Of a stretch of 64,000 nt of DNA, positions 12,837 to 23,515 are shown in pieces. The position numbers and the translations under genes were made by a program. Source of the DNA: Mesostigma viride (lineage: Eukaryota; Streptophyta; Mesostigmatophyceae; Mesostigmatales; Mesostigmataceae); the NCBI GenBank assembly GCA_009746045.1, contig RPFO01000213.1, positions 5,618,761 through 5,682,760 on the forward strand. The letters are read 5' to 3'. The stretch's first letter is position 1; every line of letters starts with the position of its first letter. The notes under the pieces are model-generated. The model made no database searches. It was not told the origin of the DNA and saw only the letters and a program-made list of their open reading frames with translations.

Positions 12837-15160
12837 CTAATGGCCATCCGTCTGGTAGGTACCACGGGAGGCCAGCAGGACATCCAGGTACGCCTGGTAG
12901 TGAGACACATCCTCAGCATTGTCGTGCCTATCTACAGTGAGGAAAACATCGGCCCACACGCCGTCAGGAAAAAGACCCAGGAAGGCCCAGTAATACCTAT
13001 GCTGCGTAAGAACGACCTGGCCCCGGGCCCAGTCCAGGAAACCACAGGCAAAGAGGCGTAGGAAAGGCTCTACCGCGATCAGGCAGAGAGCCCGCAGGAG
13101 CAGGCGATGGTACCGGATCCGAGGGCGCATACCCGTCGGGAAAAACAGATCTACCAGGGGCTCCACGTTGGACGGCCACAACCGGATATGCCGAATCTCG
13201 CGGGAGCGCCACCGGCGGGCACACTGTCGCGACCCGAACGTCTCGAGGTAGTCGCTAGCCCGGGGAGGAGGATGACCCCGAGAGTCCAAACCCTGGCCCG
13301 GGATGGGCGCTGGACGACGGGCATCCCACTCTAGGATGGGCTGAAGGACCGTGCTGTACGTGGCACCCGGCACCGCAGGAAACTCTACCGTAAGGGCATC
13401 TGAGGCCATAATGCCCAGAGGCGGAGGGTAAGCCCACTGGAACCCGCCGTAGGTGTCCAAGTCATTGTGGCGCCTAGCCCAGCGATACAGGACGCGCCGA
13501 ACCAGGATCTCACCCTGGAACACCGGATCAGCTAAAATAACCATGTCGAAAGGAGGCCGATCAGTCTCAACTGGTAGGCCACGGTCCCGCGGCGCCCGAC
13601 ACACCTGGGAGAACCCGTAGGACATGGGCGAAATGGCAAGCTCGGCGGAGGCGCGCGGCAGGTCACACTGGCGGCAAGCGAGCGCAGACATACCATACCC
13701 AAAGACAGGCGTGTCGCGCGACTCCGGAGTCGCATGCACCACAGAAGGGGCCCGATCCCGATCGCCCTCTGACAACTCCCGAAGGGAATCGGCAGCGCGG
13801 GTGGCGCGCGGGTCAGAGCCACTGGACCGAACAACCGCAGCCAAAGACCGCGGGGCCGAAGGGACAGGGGCCGACGAAGGGGTAGGAACCGGCACAGGCG
13901 CAGACGGCGCCGGTACAACAGGGGGCCGCGTCGGACCCGATGCCGCAGGGGGTCGCGACGGACCCGCCTCCGCAACTGGCGCGCCGGTCTCTGGGGGCGG
14001 AGCACCACCAGGCCACATGTTGAAAATAGGGCCCGTGGGGACAGGCAATCCGGCATACGACTGGTTACCGTCCAAGCTCCAGTCAGGCACCGGGATCCTC
14101 TGCGGAGGACCGCCCTCCCAAAGCCTGGGAAGACCGCCCGGGTCGCTGAAGAAACCCCGCGAGGGCGGCGCTGACGTGGTGGGCGGCTCGGACGCGGCGG
14201 CGACGGGCGCGGCCGCTGGGACGGTGGACTCGCGCCGAGGCGCAGGTACGTCAGTAGCAGGCGCAGAGGTAACCGAAGGCGTAGGAGCCGCAGCAACAGA
14301 GGGAGCCGCAGCCGCCGAGGGCTCGCGCGGCACAGACGGACCCGTAGACGCCGAGGCGACCGAAGGGGAAGGGGGCACAGCTGCGGCAGACACCCCACCT
14401 GGCGTGGCTGGGGCGTGCCCTGGGCCGCCATGAAGGCCCCGAAGGCCGCCGTCAGGGACTGGATCTGCGCCTGCATCGCAGAAACTGTCGCCGAAAGAGG
14501 ATCAGGCTCACGACCAGAGCCCAAAGGGGTAGGCTCCACCGATGCGCACAGGACCGACCTCGGTGAAGACGGGACAGGGGAAGGCGCAGACACTGAAGAG
14601 GAGGACGCCGCAGGGGAGGCCGAATACTCAGGAGAATACTGTGCCTCTACCGGCGCGTCCGTAGGAGCAGGGTCGCCCAATCCTACGCCCGCTGTCTGGT
14701 CTGCTATCTCCATGAACTCTACTGCCCGTAGAAGGTCGCAGGGGTTCTCATCTATTTCCGCATCACCCTCGGCCGGAAGCCAGGGGAATACATCCCGTAG
14801 GCAGGAGCGGCCCACAGGGGTAGAAAGGTAGGAAAATACCCGGGGGCACCGGAGAACCGCGTCTATCTGTCCCAAGGATGGACAGCTGGAGCCACATTCT
14901 AACAAACAATGCCCGGCATCATCGAACCCGTGCAAAACAAGCTGGTGCGGTTCAGCAGGGGAGGGACCGTACCACGTGACCGTGAAGAGAGCAGCCCTGA
15001 CTAAACTCGCATGTTGGGCCTGGAGGGCCGGCTGCACGACGCCACCCGGAAAACTGGACCGTGACACCCAACAGCCCGGAAGGGCCTCGAAGTACAGCTC
15101 AGGGTCCGGTAGGGGCAGGGACGGCAGCGGGCTCTCAGCCGAAGGGGTAGGCTCTGACAT
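12837..15160 (-). CDS. Large unknown ORF of the LTR element, one frame break
   Basis: The ATG at 15160 overlaps the last codons of gag in another frame (MSEPTPSAESPLP). The first part (to about 14395) has a globular-looking region, an acidic Ser/Pro linker and a short helix (AMQAQIQSLTAAFGAFMAAQ). At a GGGG run near 14395 the coding-like frame shifts by -1 into a Pro/Ala/Ser-rich linker, then a folded C-terminal region with Trp, Arg and Tyr-rich segments, ending at TAG 12837. Total about 770 aa. It occupies the place of pol but shows no protease, RT, RNase H or integrase motif. The break may be programmed -1 frameshifting or a homopolymer indel. Family not recognised; a structural or accessory protein is possible. 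Confidence 0.6.
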
Positions 15161-18100
15161 GACGGCCCGAAGAAGACCCTGGCGAAAAAGCCACTGCTGG
15201 AGGGTCACGAGGGAGCGAAGAGGGTGCGGGAGCCTGATTATCATAGGGGAACCCTGGGGGTCCTGCCTGCACAGCATTCAGCCTACTAGGGGTAGCTGAG
15301 GGAATGCGTCCTGAAGTAGGACGAATAGGAGCACGCTGAGGGGTACGAGGAGGGCGAGCGTCGGGATGAGGGGGAGCACCCGAAAGGAACTTGGGGCACT
15401 CACGTTTAAGATGACCTACTTCCTTACAATGATAGCATGTGATATGAGAGACATCAAGGGCTGAAAGGTCAGTAACACAGATATCTAATTCTTCTACATA
15501 GGAGTTCTCCTCCTCAAGGGTAAGGATAATATTATTAATACGGGAACGGGTAGGAAGAGAAGGGGTGGTGAAGAAATCTGCTACACGCAAGAGATGCTGG
15601 CGCACATGCTTGAGGGGCAGATCAGTAAAACGGTAGGCAGAGAACTGGCGCTTGACTTCACGTAATAAGGGTCTACTGAGGCCTTGGAGGAAGCGAGCAC
15701 GTACTTCTGCACCCGACAAATCCCTAATTCGTACCATCTGAGCATCAAACTCTTTCATATACTCCTTAACCCATACTCCGTCAAGTGTATCCATTTTGAT
15801 ACACTTGCACCCCCCGCCACGTGGCAAAATATTACGCGAGCGCCGCGCCATCGGGTACGGATGTAAGTGGTCAGGCAACTCGGGACAGACCCAATGTGAA
15901 CGTAAATGCATAGGTTGGTGGGATAATTGCGCCATAGCCACCTAAATACCACGTTGCCAGGCTGTGCATCACGTGACTTTTGCTAACATTTTTTACCGTT
16001 GCGCGCGCGCATAGCGAGATATGGCTGTCAACGTGCCATTTGGTGGAAATTTTGGGTTCCGCAGCTTGAAATGGGTCAGATGATGACCCCTGAACGATGA
16101 TGCATTATGTTGGTTCGTCAAGAATGATCAGATTCACGGAACTGTGAAAATACGCAGTGGTTATTATCTCTGTCTTGGTCGCCACCATCAGACGAGACGT
16201 CCCGTTTGGTATCGCTGGTTTCTTTTTGGTTTCTTGGTAGCTTCTTTCCGCCTGGGCCTTATATTGTTTTACGGAAGTCCGCTGCGCACCATCTGCTGGG
16301 AACGTCGACGCGTTAGACGTCATCTTTGCATAGATAAATCAACATGGTTATCATGACGGATGCATGGATAGCGTGGCTATGGCTGCCTGTGCCACTAGCA
16401 TCAGTATCCGGGACGTATGAGCATGTCGGCCAGCGGAACCCGGCTAGGTCGTGATCGAGGCAGGTACGGCGATTGGTTTTCGTGTTGGTTGCATGGAAAC
16501 TCGTACGTTCATACATGTCTGATAGTGGATATATTAGTGGTAATTGCAACTGCCTTCCATGCCTGCTCAAGGAGGGGTATTAGCCATTATGTTGCACAGT
16601 TTGTGGCATTTCTTGGGGGGATACCGTTCAGTGAGTGTCAGGCGGCTTCATATTTGTATTCCAGCATATTTGGCAGTCTATTGTGGTCAATTATATTGCA
16701 TCATTGTATGGCATGGCATAGTTGGCTGTTTGCGCGCGCGCAAGCCACACACGTAAACGCGGGCATGGTATGGGTCAAATGGGCTATCCGGGTAGTTTGA
16801 CCAAAGGAAAGCACCATTGGACTATCCAACTAAATTGTCCAATGTTGGGTTTGAGGTTTCTGACCCTCCCCTCAGTAGAAGGGGGGGGGGTATACTTTTT
16901 CTTGGCACAAAATGATCGTCTTTTGGCTCACTTTGACTGAAGGTATCATCCAAAGTACTCATTAGACTCATGATATTATTGCATATTATGAAAGCCCTTG
17001 AAGTGTAGATACTCCTAGCATCTTGGTTGGGGGTATTTGGAGTTGTGGTCTATGAGTTATGATTTTTGGCAATTTTAGGGGTCTGAAAGTGCCAAAAATG
17101 GCCTGACGGAGTATGGGTTAAATGATTTAGTACCCTGCTGCAAGGTACCAAAGGCTAATCTATCCTGCCAATCTGAATCAGGAGGGACTAAATGGTTCTC
17201 TAAACGCTTAAACAATTCTGCTACAGAGTTAGGGTAGGCATGAGAGGCCAAAGACTCACACTGAATGAGGTTAGCAAGCTCAGGAGTAATGCAGGTTGTA
17301 AGATAGTGAGGAACTAATACAGCATCAGAGAGACGCCATCTATTATGGTTCTGCCACGACTCTGTGTTCTGGGTAAGCAACATGATAAAGGTGAAAAACT
17401 GTTGAGGTGTAGACTTGACATCCAGCTTGGGAAGGTTAGCAAAGAGGGGAAGAGCAGGGGGCTTAGGGGGATTGGAAGAGTCAGTTTTTCCCATAGGGCC
17501 ACTATCTTCCACTGCTACATAAGCGGGATAAAAGGAAGGAAGAGGAAAAGTCTTGGGTAGGGGTCTAGAAGGGGCCACCGTTTCAGGATGGTGCCCATAG
17601 GAGAAGGGGACAGTATATTGCTCACGAAGAGAGGAGTAGGCAAAATGATCATAGTTTCTGTCATCTAGAGGCATGGTGCTGAAATCACTATTAACTTCTA
17701 AATCAGCCACACGGGTAGGGACCTGGGCTGCCTCATAGGCCGTCTCAGGGTAGGACCAGGAAGCAGGTGGGTAAAAGGGAACTGCACTAGGGTGCCCAGA
17801 AGGACCGACAGGGGCAGAGGCACGACCCGTGTTAAAAGCAGGCATGGAAGGCACAGGGTGGGAGGGCGGTCTAGCAACATTGTTAGTTAGTGAGGACCTG
17901 CTGGGGGGTTGAGCCAAGGTTGCAGGAGGGGCAGGGGCCTGGTTCAGGGTAAGGGAAGGGTCATCACTAAATCTGACATGCATACGTTGTTCATAGGTAG
18001 GAGGGGTAAGTGAGGGACGACGGCGACCACCAGCAACAGGAGAAGGAGGTGAGGTACGCAGATTACCTTGAGGAGTGAGATGGTGCACCGTTTCAAGTGA

Positions 18101-18211
18101 GTCCCGTCGGTTACCACGATTGTTGTTATTGTTGTTAATATTGTTATTATTATTACTCATAGTAGGAGTGTTGGTAGGTATAGGCGACATGTTACCACCC
18201 ACTGGATCCAT
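15135..18211 (-). CDS. gag: Gag polyprotein, split by a piggyBac-like insertion
   Basis: The start is ATG 18211. The N-terminal third is disordered (Asn runs, Pro-rich). A retrotransposon-gag core follows, from FANLPKLDVKSTPQQFFTF to LVPPDSDWQDRLAFGTLQQG. The frame is broken at 17117-15770 by a TTAA-flanked element. With one TTAA retained, the frame resumes as SFKEYMKEFDAQMVRIRDLS and goes on to the conserved GLSRPLLREV stretch. A CCHC zinc knuckle CYHCKEVGHLKREC and a basic Pro-rich tail end at 15135. The intact product would be about 575 aa. Gag packages element RNA and forms the particle. Confidence 0.85.
15766..17121. mobile_element. Non-autonomous piggyBac-like element inside gag
   Basis: Positions 15770-17117 (1348 bp) are bounded by perfect 14-bp inverted ends CCCATACTCCGTCA/TGACGGAGTATGGG and flanked by TTAA at 15766-15769 and 17118-17121. 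TTAA duplication with termini starting CCC is the hallmark of the piggyBac superfamily. Next to each end is a short palindrome: AGTGTATC-6 nt-GATACACT on the left, GCCA-AAAA-TGGC on the right. No transposase-like frame was recognised, so it probably depended on an outside transposase. Removing it with one TTAA restores the gag frame. Confidence 0.85.
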
Positions 18212-18303
18212 TTTTAATTAAGTAAAGGAATAGGAATCTAGATGAAAGCAACAAAGGAAAAAGGAAAAAACCTTGAAGGTCTGAAGCAAGAACAAAATTA
18301 AAA

Positions 18304-18690
18304 TCAATCCTTTTTAACAACAGTAATAGATAGGGAGCCAAACTCCAAAGTGAGAGGAGTACCTGAGGTAGATGAAGATGCAGCCCGTTTAGGGGGAGAA
18401 GAAGGAGGGGTAGCAAAGACTAGAGCTTCTACGGGAGGACGACCATGAGGAATAGGGCGTACGTGCAGGCCTAAATCTGATTGGCTATGATCTATAAGGA
18501 ACTGCTGAGCTTCTTCGAAGGTCATAAATTTCTTATACCTAATTACGTTGTATACACGGTTCTGGACAATCTTCCTAGCGTCGGACCAAGAAAGGAAAAT
18601 GGAGGACCATTGAGGCGTAATCACTACGTAATATTTAGCTAGACTATTATCACTAGAAGAATGGGAAGGAGCAGTAAAAAGATCGCCGCT
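18304..18690 (-). CDS. Viroplasmin / RNase H1 N-terminal-like ORF
   Basis: The open frame contains KYYVVITPQWSSIFLSW, then about 15 residues, then YKKFMTFEEAQQFL. The spacing and key residues (YYVV, W, YKKF.T.EEA..FL) fit the Cauli_VI fold known from eukaryotic RNase H1 N-termini and caulimovirus inclusion-body protein, which binds RNA:DNA hybrids. A Ser/Pro-rich tail follows. No in-frame ATG is visible between the upstream TGA (about 18693) and the domain, so initiation may involve splicing, a non-AUG codon or a frameshift. It lies just 5' of gag. No catalytic RNase H domain is attached. Confidence 0.6.
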   Translation of the reverse strand, partial: SGDLFTAPSHSSSDNSLAKYYVVITPQWSSIFLSWSDARKIVQNRVYNVIRYKKFMTFEEAQQFLIDHSQSDLGLHVRPIPHGRPPVEALVFATPPSSPPKRAASSSTSGTPLTLEFGSLSITVVKKD

Positions 18691-19221
18691 GGCTCATGGT
18701 AACGCACCTTGTTCTTGAGTAGTCACGATAGGAGTGGAAGGGGTAGGAGTCGACTTAGCTGGGTTATCTGGATCACCGAAATGACGAGGGCGGCAATGGT
18801 CCAGCGCTCGTAGTCCTAAAGTCAGCGACCCAGTGAGTTTCTGCGAGTGCGGCCGTCTAATGAGCAGCAACACGAAGGAAAAGGTGGAACCTACCCCGAT
18901 GCGGAAAAGTGTAATCTACGAGACGCTAGTCGTCTCTCTAACGCAGAACCAAAACCACCTATCTACGACAGTAGGCCATATGTCTCAAGAAAACAAAACG
19001 AGGAAAAGGAAAAGGAACTAGCTACGTGAGGAGTTCATCCGCTTTGAGCAGGTCTAACTTCTAGGCAGGGCGTGTCCCGAATCGGGCAGCACTACCCCCC
19101 CAGCTCGCAGGCGACCCGCCCATTACCTGTCAAGTAGGTGTCGTCTTCATTTTCCCGGACGCGGAAGGGTTGATTCAATGACGTATGTTGCAGGGGATCG
19201 TCGTCTGGTTCTCTACCTAAA
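18691..19221 (-). other. 5' leader of the LTR element
   Basis: This lies between the primer-binding site and the viroplasmin-like ORF. One open frame runs from the 5' LTR into this leader (19460-19092), but it has no recognisable domain. Confidence 0.4.
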
Positions 19222-19236
19222 ATTCCTCCGAGTCCA
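19222..19236 (-). promoter_or_regulatory. Primer-binding site of the LTR element
   Basis: One base after the 5' LTR the minus strand reads TGGACTCGGAGGAAT. TGG pairs with the CCA end of a tRNA, and this is the standard position. The tRNA species was not identified. Confidence 0.65.
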
Positions 19237-19237
19237 T

Positions 19238-19812
19238 TGTTACGCCGCGGGTATCTACCACTACCTCTACCTCTACCTGGCCTGATGCTACCTAAACTAG
19301 TCAAGCCACCTCTAGTTAATCCTCTAGCGAAAGACGAACGAGACGATCCAGATCTCAATGCATTAACGTAAGTGTTGCTATAATACGCCATAAGCCATTT
19401 ATACAACCCGTTTATTCCAGGAATAGAGGAAGGAAACACAACTACACTGCCGTGACCCAAGCCTAAATGTGTTAATTCAATTAATTAACACACGCCGAGT
19501 GCACACACGAGGGGTAGAACGTGCATAAATGGTCACCAACGGTCCAACACGCTCGGGCCGACATGGCCCTCGCCTACAGATGCACGCTGGTCCACTACAT
19601 CTACAGATGCACGCTGGTCCACTACATTCTACCAAAGGATCAGGACCACTAGTAAAGGACGCGGCGCGGCGCCCAACGGCACCCAATGTACCACAGTACT
19701 GTTACGAGGACAATAATGTCCCGGTAGGAGCTTACACGTAAACCTAGGGACAACCGAGGCAAAAGACCTAATTTACGTCCGTAACTACAACGAATTGTTA
19801 CGCGACGTAACA
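19238..19812 (-). repeat. 5' LTR (575 bp)
   Basis: Same ends as the 3' LTR. It differs by an extra TTAA in the run near 19483, one T-to-G change and one extra T near 19732. Such near identity implies recent insertion, since the two LTRs are copied from one template. Confidence 0.9.
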
Positions 19813-19817
19813 CCTGT

Positions 19818-22800
19818 CTGTGCAAAGCAGCAGGGCGGACAAGAGCCGGTAGCGGTCACACCCCGCGACGCCGGCGTCTTGGGTACCCCGTTTGAGCGCA
19901 CGCGGCTGGGCATGTTTGCCGGCATCTGGCTGGGCTACAGCGTCTACTACATGTGCCGCCTGTCGTTCACGTACGCGAGCCCCGCGATGATGGCCGACCC
20001 GGCGTTGGGCCTGTCCATCACGCAGGTGGGCGCGGTCGCCTCGGTGTTCCCCGTGGCGTACGCAGGCTCCAAGCTGCTGGGGGGGCTGCTGGGCGACCTC
20101 TACTCCCCGCGGGTGCGCTGCTGGCGGCCGCGCTCGTGAATCTGGCGTTTGGCATGACCTCCTCCCTGCCTGTGTGCACCGCGCTGTGGGCCATCAACGG
20201 CGTCTTCCAGGGCCTGGCCACGCCGCAGTGCTCCAAACTGCTGACCATCTGGTTTGAGACAGCCATCCGCGGCCGCTACTGGGCGGTGAGCAGCCACGCG
20301 TCAACACGATCCGCCACACAAGCAAGCCCGCCCTTTCCATCACCATGCACGCTCCACTCGTCTTGCGCACGCTCCACCCTTGTGGCGCAAAGATGATGCT
20401 TGTTTCGCGCAAAGACAATGTTTATTTCGTGTGTGCTTACCAGAGGCAACTGACCTTACCGGCATGCATGCATGCATGCATGCATACCCACACCCGTGTG
20501 CCGCATGCCACCTACCCGCAAGCCTGTGACACATGCCACCTGGCAGGTGTGGAACTCGAGCCACAACCTGGGGGGTGTCGCCATCACCCTGCTGGCCGGC
20601 GCCACCAGCACCCTGGGCTGGCGCTACGGCATGTTCCTGCCCGGTTGCCTGGGCGTGCTGGCGGCGATTGCCTGCTACTTCGTCGTGGTGGACAAGGTGA
20701 GCCGCAGGTGCATCGCTGCCTTGCTGACCCTTACTCACTGTATCTCACCCTTGCTCGCCGCGCCGCAGAGCCGCAGTAGGCATGCGCAGCCACGGGGGGT
20801 TGCCAACTTGCCCAGATGCTGCATGCGACACCCGTGGAAGTAGTGGGCCATTGGAGGTTGCCGTTTGGTTATTAATGAACATTCACGCACTGCTGCTGGG
20901 GCCTGGGGGCATTCCCGCCTTGTCACACTGTGTGGTGGGCGCGCACAGCCGGAGGACAAGGGGTTTGCGCCCATTGGTGGGGTGAAGGCGTCGGCTTCCG
21001 GGCCTGCAGCCCCTGCCAAGGATGGCGACGTGCGCTCTGTGCTGGCCGATGTTGCGCGGCTGCCCGCCATGTGGCTTCTGGCCGCCTCCTACTTCTTTGT
21101 ATACGCGGTGCGGCAGGGCGTGATCAACTGGGCGCACTTCTACCTGCTGAACGCCAAGGGCGCGCTCGACATCAAACAGGCAGTGCTCGCGGTCAGCGGC
21201 TTTGAGATGGGGGGCCTGCTCGGCAACTTCAGTGCCGGTGAGACATCCACGCACCGCGCTCGTACATAATGGCAGTAAAAGGTGTGTGGGAGCAACCGTG
21301 ATCGCGATGTGGGGGAGCAACCGTGATCGCGATGTGGGGAAGCAACCGTGATCGCGATGTGTGGAAGCAACCGTGGTCGGGATGTGTGGAAGCAACTGTG
21401 GTCGGGATGTGTGGAAGCAACCGTGATCGGGATGTGTGGAAGCAACCGTGATCGCGATGTGTGGAAGCAACCGTGGTCGCGATGTGTGGAAGCAACCGTG
21501 ATCGCGATGTGTGGAAGCAACCGTGATCGCGATGTGTGGAAGCAACCGTGATCGCGATGTGTGGAAGCAACCGTGATCGCGATGTGTGGAAGCAACCGTG
21601 ATCGCGATGTGTGGAAGCAACCGTGATCGGGATGTGTGGGAGCAACCGTGATCGCGATGTGCTGTGATTTGAAGGCGCTGTGACAAGTGCTATGGTCTTA
21701 AGGGTCTTGGCATGATGCGAGCACTGTTGAAGCGGCTTCGGGCAGTGTCCTTCTTGCAGTGTCCCTGTGGGCGTGGTGCGCAATGCAAGCCTGGGGCACC
21801 CATCATGGGCAAGCAGTTGATGTGTAACATGTGTGTCGGCCTCAATTTGGCACGTGTATTTGTCAACTGGGCACGGCCAGGGGGTGAGCCGCCATGGTGT
21901 ACATGAGGAGGTTGTTCTGCTCGTGCTATTCACGTAGCCACCCTGGCGGGATCACAGCCACCGCCAACCACCAGCAACCCGCTGCTTGATGCACCGTTTG
22001 CAGCGTTGTCGTGTGTGTGGCTGTGGGGGTTGCCTAATTTGTTCGCTATGGTGGTCATGGCAGCGGTAGAGGTTTTTGTCTGTATGCCTTGACATGGAGC
22101 TGTTGCCACCAGCCCCGTTGGCCCAAGTGGTCGTCCCTGCCCTCTCGAGTCCACCCACGTGTACCTCACCGAGCATGCGGCGCCGTCTCGTGTGTTGCCC
22201 CGGCGCGCACAGGCTTCCTGGCCGATTACCTCGTGCGGCACGCGGGGCCGGGGGAAGGCCAGGCTGGCAAGCGCGTACGTGCAGGTGATGATCGCCTGCA
22301 CCCTGGGCACCCTGGCTGCCATCGGCGCGCTGGCGGCACTGCCCGCACATGGCATAGGCGCGGCGCACTGGGCCGTGCTGTTCGCCATGGGGTTCTTCAT
22401 CTACGGGCCGCAGCTGCTAGGTAAGTTGGCCCCGGCATGTGTTGGTTCTGCAACCCTAACTGCAAGCATGTAAGGATTGAGTATTGTTTAGCGTAAATGT
22501 TGGGGCTTGTTTGCTGTGGATCAGGACGATTTTGCTTGCTCGCAGACCCTGGGATGAGTACTTGTGTGTGGACTGCATTACCCCATAGAGCGTTGACGGC
22601 CACCTCTGAAGATGTGTCCACCAAGCATTGCCAAGATTTAACTTTGGTGTAATGTATTAGCACAGAAACGTAGCAACGTGGATGGGGGGGGGTAGCAGGA
22701 TGAGGTTGTCTGGATAGGTGGGTGGCTGGGTGGGGCAAACGCGATAGGTTTGCTATGAATAGGTAAGATGAATAGGTTTATGCATAGCTCACCACTTCTT

Positions 22801-23205
22801 TCAATTTTCCCCAAATAACTGCTGGGATAACCAAGATTTAGGACACTCGTGAATGGAATAAACTATGAGAAATTCGGGTTTACCAGTAATTAATCTCTTG
22901 CCATTGCATTTTGGCGTGACACCTGACCTGCTCTTGCGTCATATCTACCGCTCCGTTATGCAGTGGCGCTGGTGGCAACGGACATTGTACCCAAGGAGTC
23001 TGTCGCCACTGCAAATGGCTTTATTGGCTGGATCGCTTACATAGGAGCCACAGCGTCTGGCTATCCACTGACTTTGGCGGTTCAAAAGTTTGGTTGGCAG
23101 TCTTACATTTCCTGTATAGCAGCAGGGACCCTGGTTCAATTACTTTTGTTTCTGCCAATGTGGAATATGCGGTCCAGGGAGCAAGGGTCAAATGTCAGCA
23201 AGTAG
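19818..23205 (+). CDS. Organophosphate:Pi antiporter (UhpC/GlpT-type MFS), main part
   Basis: A major-facilitator carrier; this family swaps sugar or glycerol phosphates for inorganic phosphate. The exons are the rest of exon 1 (19818-20285), 20547-20696, 20949-21237, 22213-22420 and 22964-23205, all with GT-AG introns and consistent phases (0, 0, 1, 1). Motifs include GYSVYYMCRLSF, FPVAYAGSKLLGGLLGD, VRQGVINWAHFYL, GFEMGGLLGNFSAGFLADYL and PKESVATANGFIGW, all typical of the OPA family. Frame breaks occur near 20110 and near 22250, each beside G/C runs. They may be sequencing indels or real mutations. The 5' coding part lies at 11681-11898, beyond the retrotransposon, so this allele is probably non-functional. 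A plastid location is inferred. Substrate unknown. Confidence 0.85.
20463..20485. repeat. (GCAT)n microsatellite in intron 1
   Basis: About six GCAT units lie in the first intron of the transporter. Confidence 0.85.
21281..21665. repeat. 25-bp intronic minisatellite, about 15 copies
   Basis: The unit is GCAACCGTGATCGCGATGTG plus TGGAA. Copies vary mainly at ATCGCGA versus GTCGGGA or GTCGCGA. It lies in the intron between the third and fourth transporter exons. The unit has no stop codon in some frames on both strands and so yields long artefactual open frames. Confidence 0.9.
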
Positions 23206-23515
23206 TGCCTGGAACAATTTGGCAGTTCTCTCTGCAGTATGGTGGAACCTATCCGCACGTTAATCGAGAGCCTCGGAAAAGTGCACATGTTTACATCACG
23301 CTTCAGTCGGAAATACTGTGTTCGTGTTTTAGCATGATTACTTTACGAGACAACATAGTATGATTTGTCTTTTGCAACAGTTCCACACGGCAGAGTGGCA
23401 GGATTTGTTTACTATCGATCACATCGCGTTGATGCAAACCCATCTGGTTTAAGTCTTTCGGAAAACAGGTGAGCATCTTTTCCGTTTCTAGCACTTTTCC
23501 CATCTTGTTTCGTGG
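23206..23515. other. Transporter 3' region
   Basis: This follows the transporter stop codon and is presumably 3' UTR. No other gene was seen. Confidence 0.35.

Larger units (their letters stand above)
11899..19812 (-). mobile_element. LTR retrotransposon without recognisable pol
   Basis: Two long direct repeats (11899-12468 and 19238-19812) begin TGTTACG and end CGTAACA. The whole is flanked by the 5-bp duplication CCTGT at 11894-11898 and 19813-19817. A TGG-starting primer-binding site follows the 5' LTR on the minus strand and a polypurine tract precedes the 3' LTR. Inside, in minus-strand order, are a viroplasmin-like ORF, gag with a zinc knuckle, and a large ORF of unknown family overlapping the end of gag. 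No aspartic protease D[ST]G, RT YxDD, RNase H or integrase zinc/DDE motif was seen, so mobility probably needed proteins from another element. The two LTRs differ by one substitution and two small indels, which implies recent insertion. It disrupts exon 1 of the host transporter. Confidence 0.9.

Noticed and set aside
13532-14390. Arg/Leu/Pro-rich continuation of the large ORF in its first frame
   Set aside because: Composition changes abruptly at the G run near 14395, and the -1 frame carries the normal-looking protein, so this is the wrong frame.
13624-14433. Plus-strand Gly/Ala-rich frame of 269 codons
   Set aside because: It lies opposite the Pro/Ala/Ser-rich part of the element's large ORF, whose GC-rich codons remove stops on the other strand.
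16417-16800. Transposase of the piggyBac-like element
   Set aside because: The 127-codon frame is hydrophobic and short, without the DDD catalytic pattern; the element is more likely non-autonomous.
20883-21933. His/Ser/Arg-rich repeat proteins on the minus strand
   Set aside because: They come from the 25-bp minisatellite inside a transporter intron, which lacks stops in several frames.
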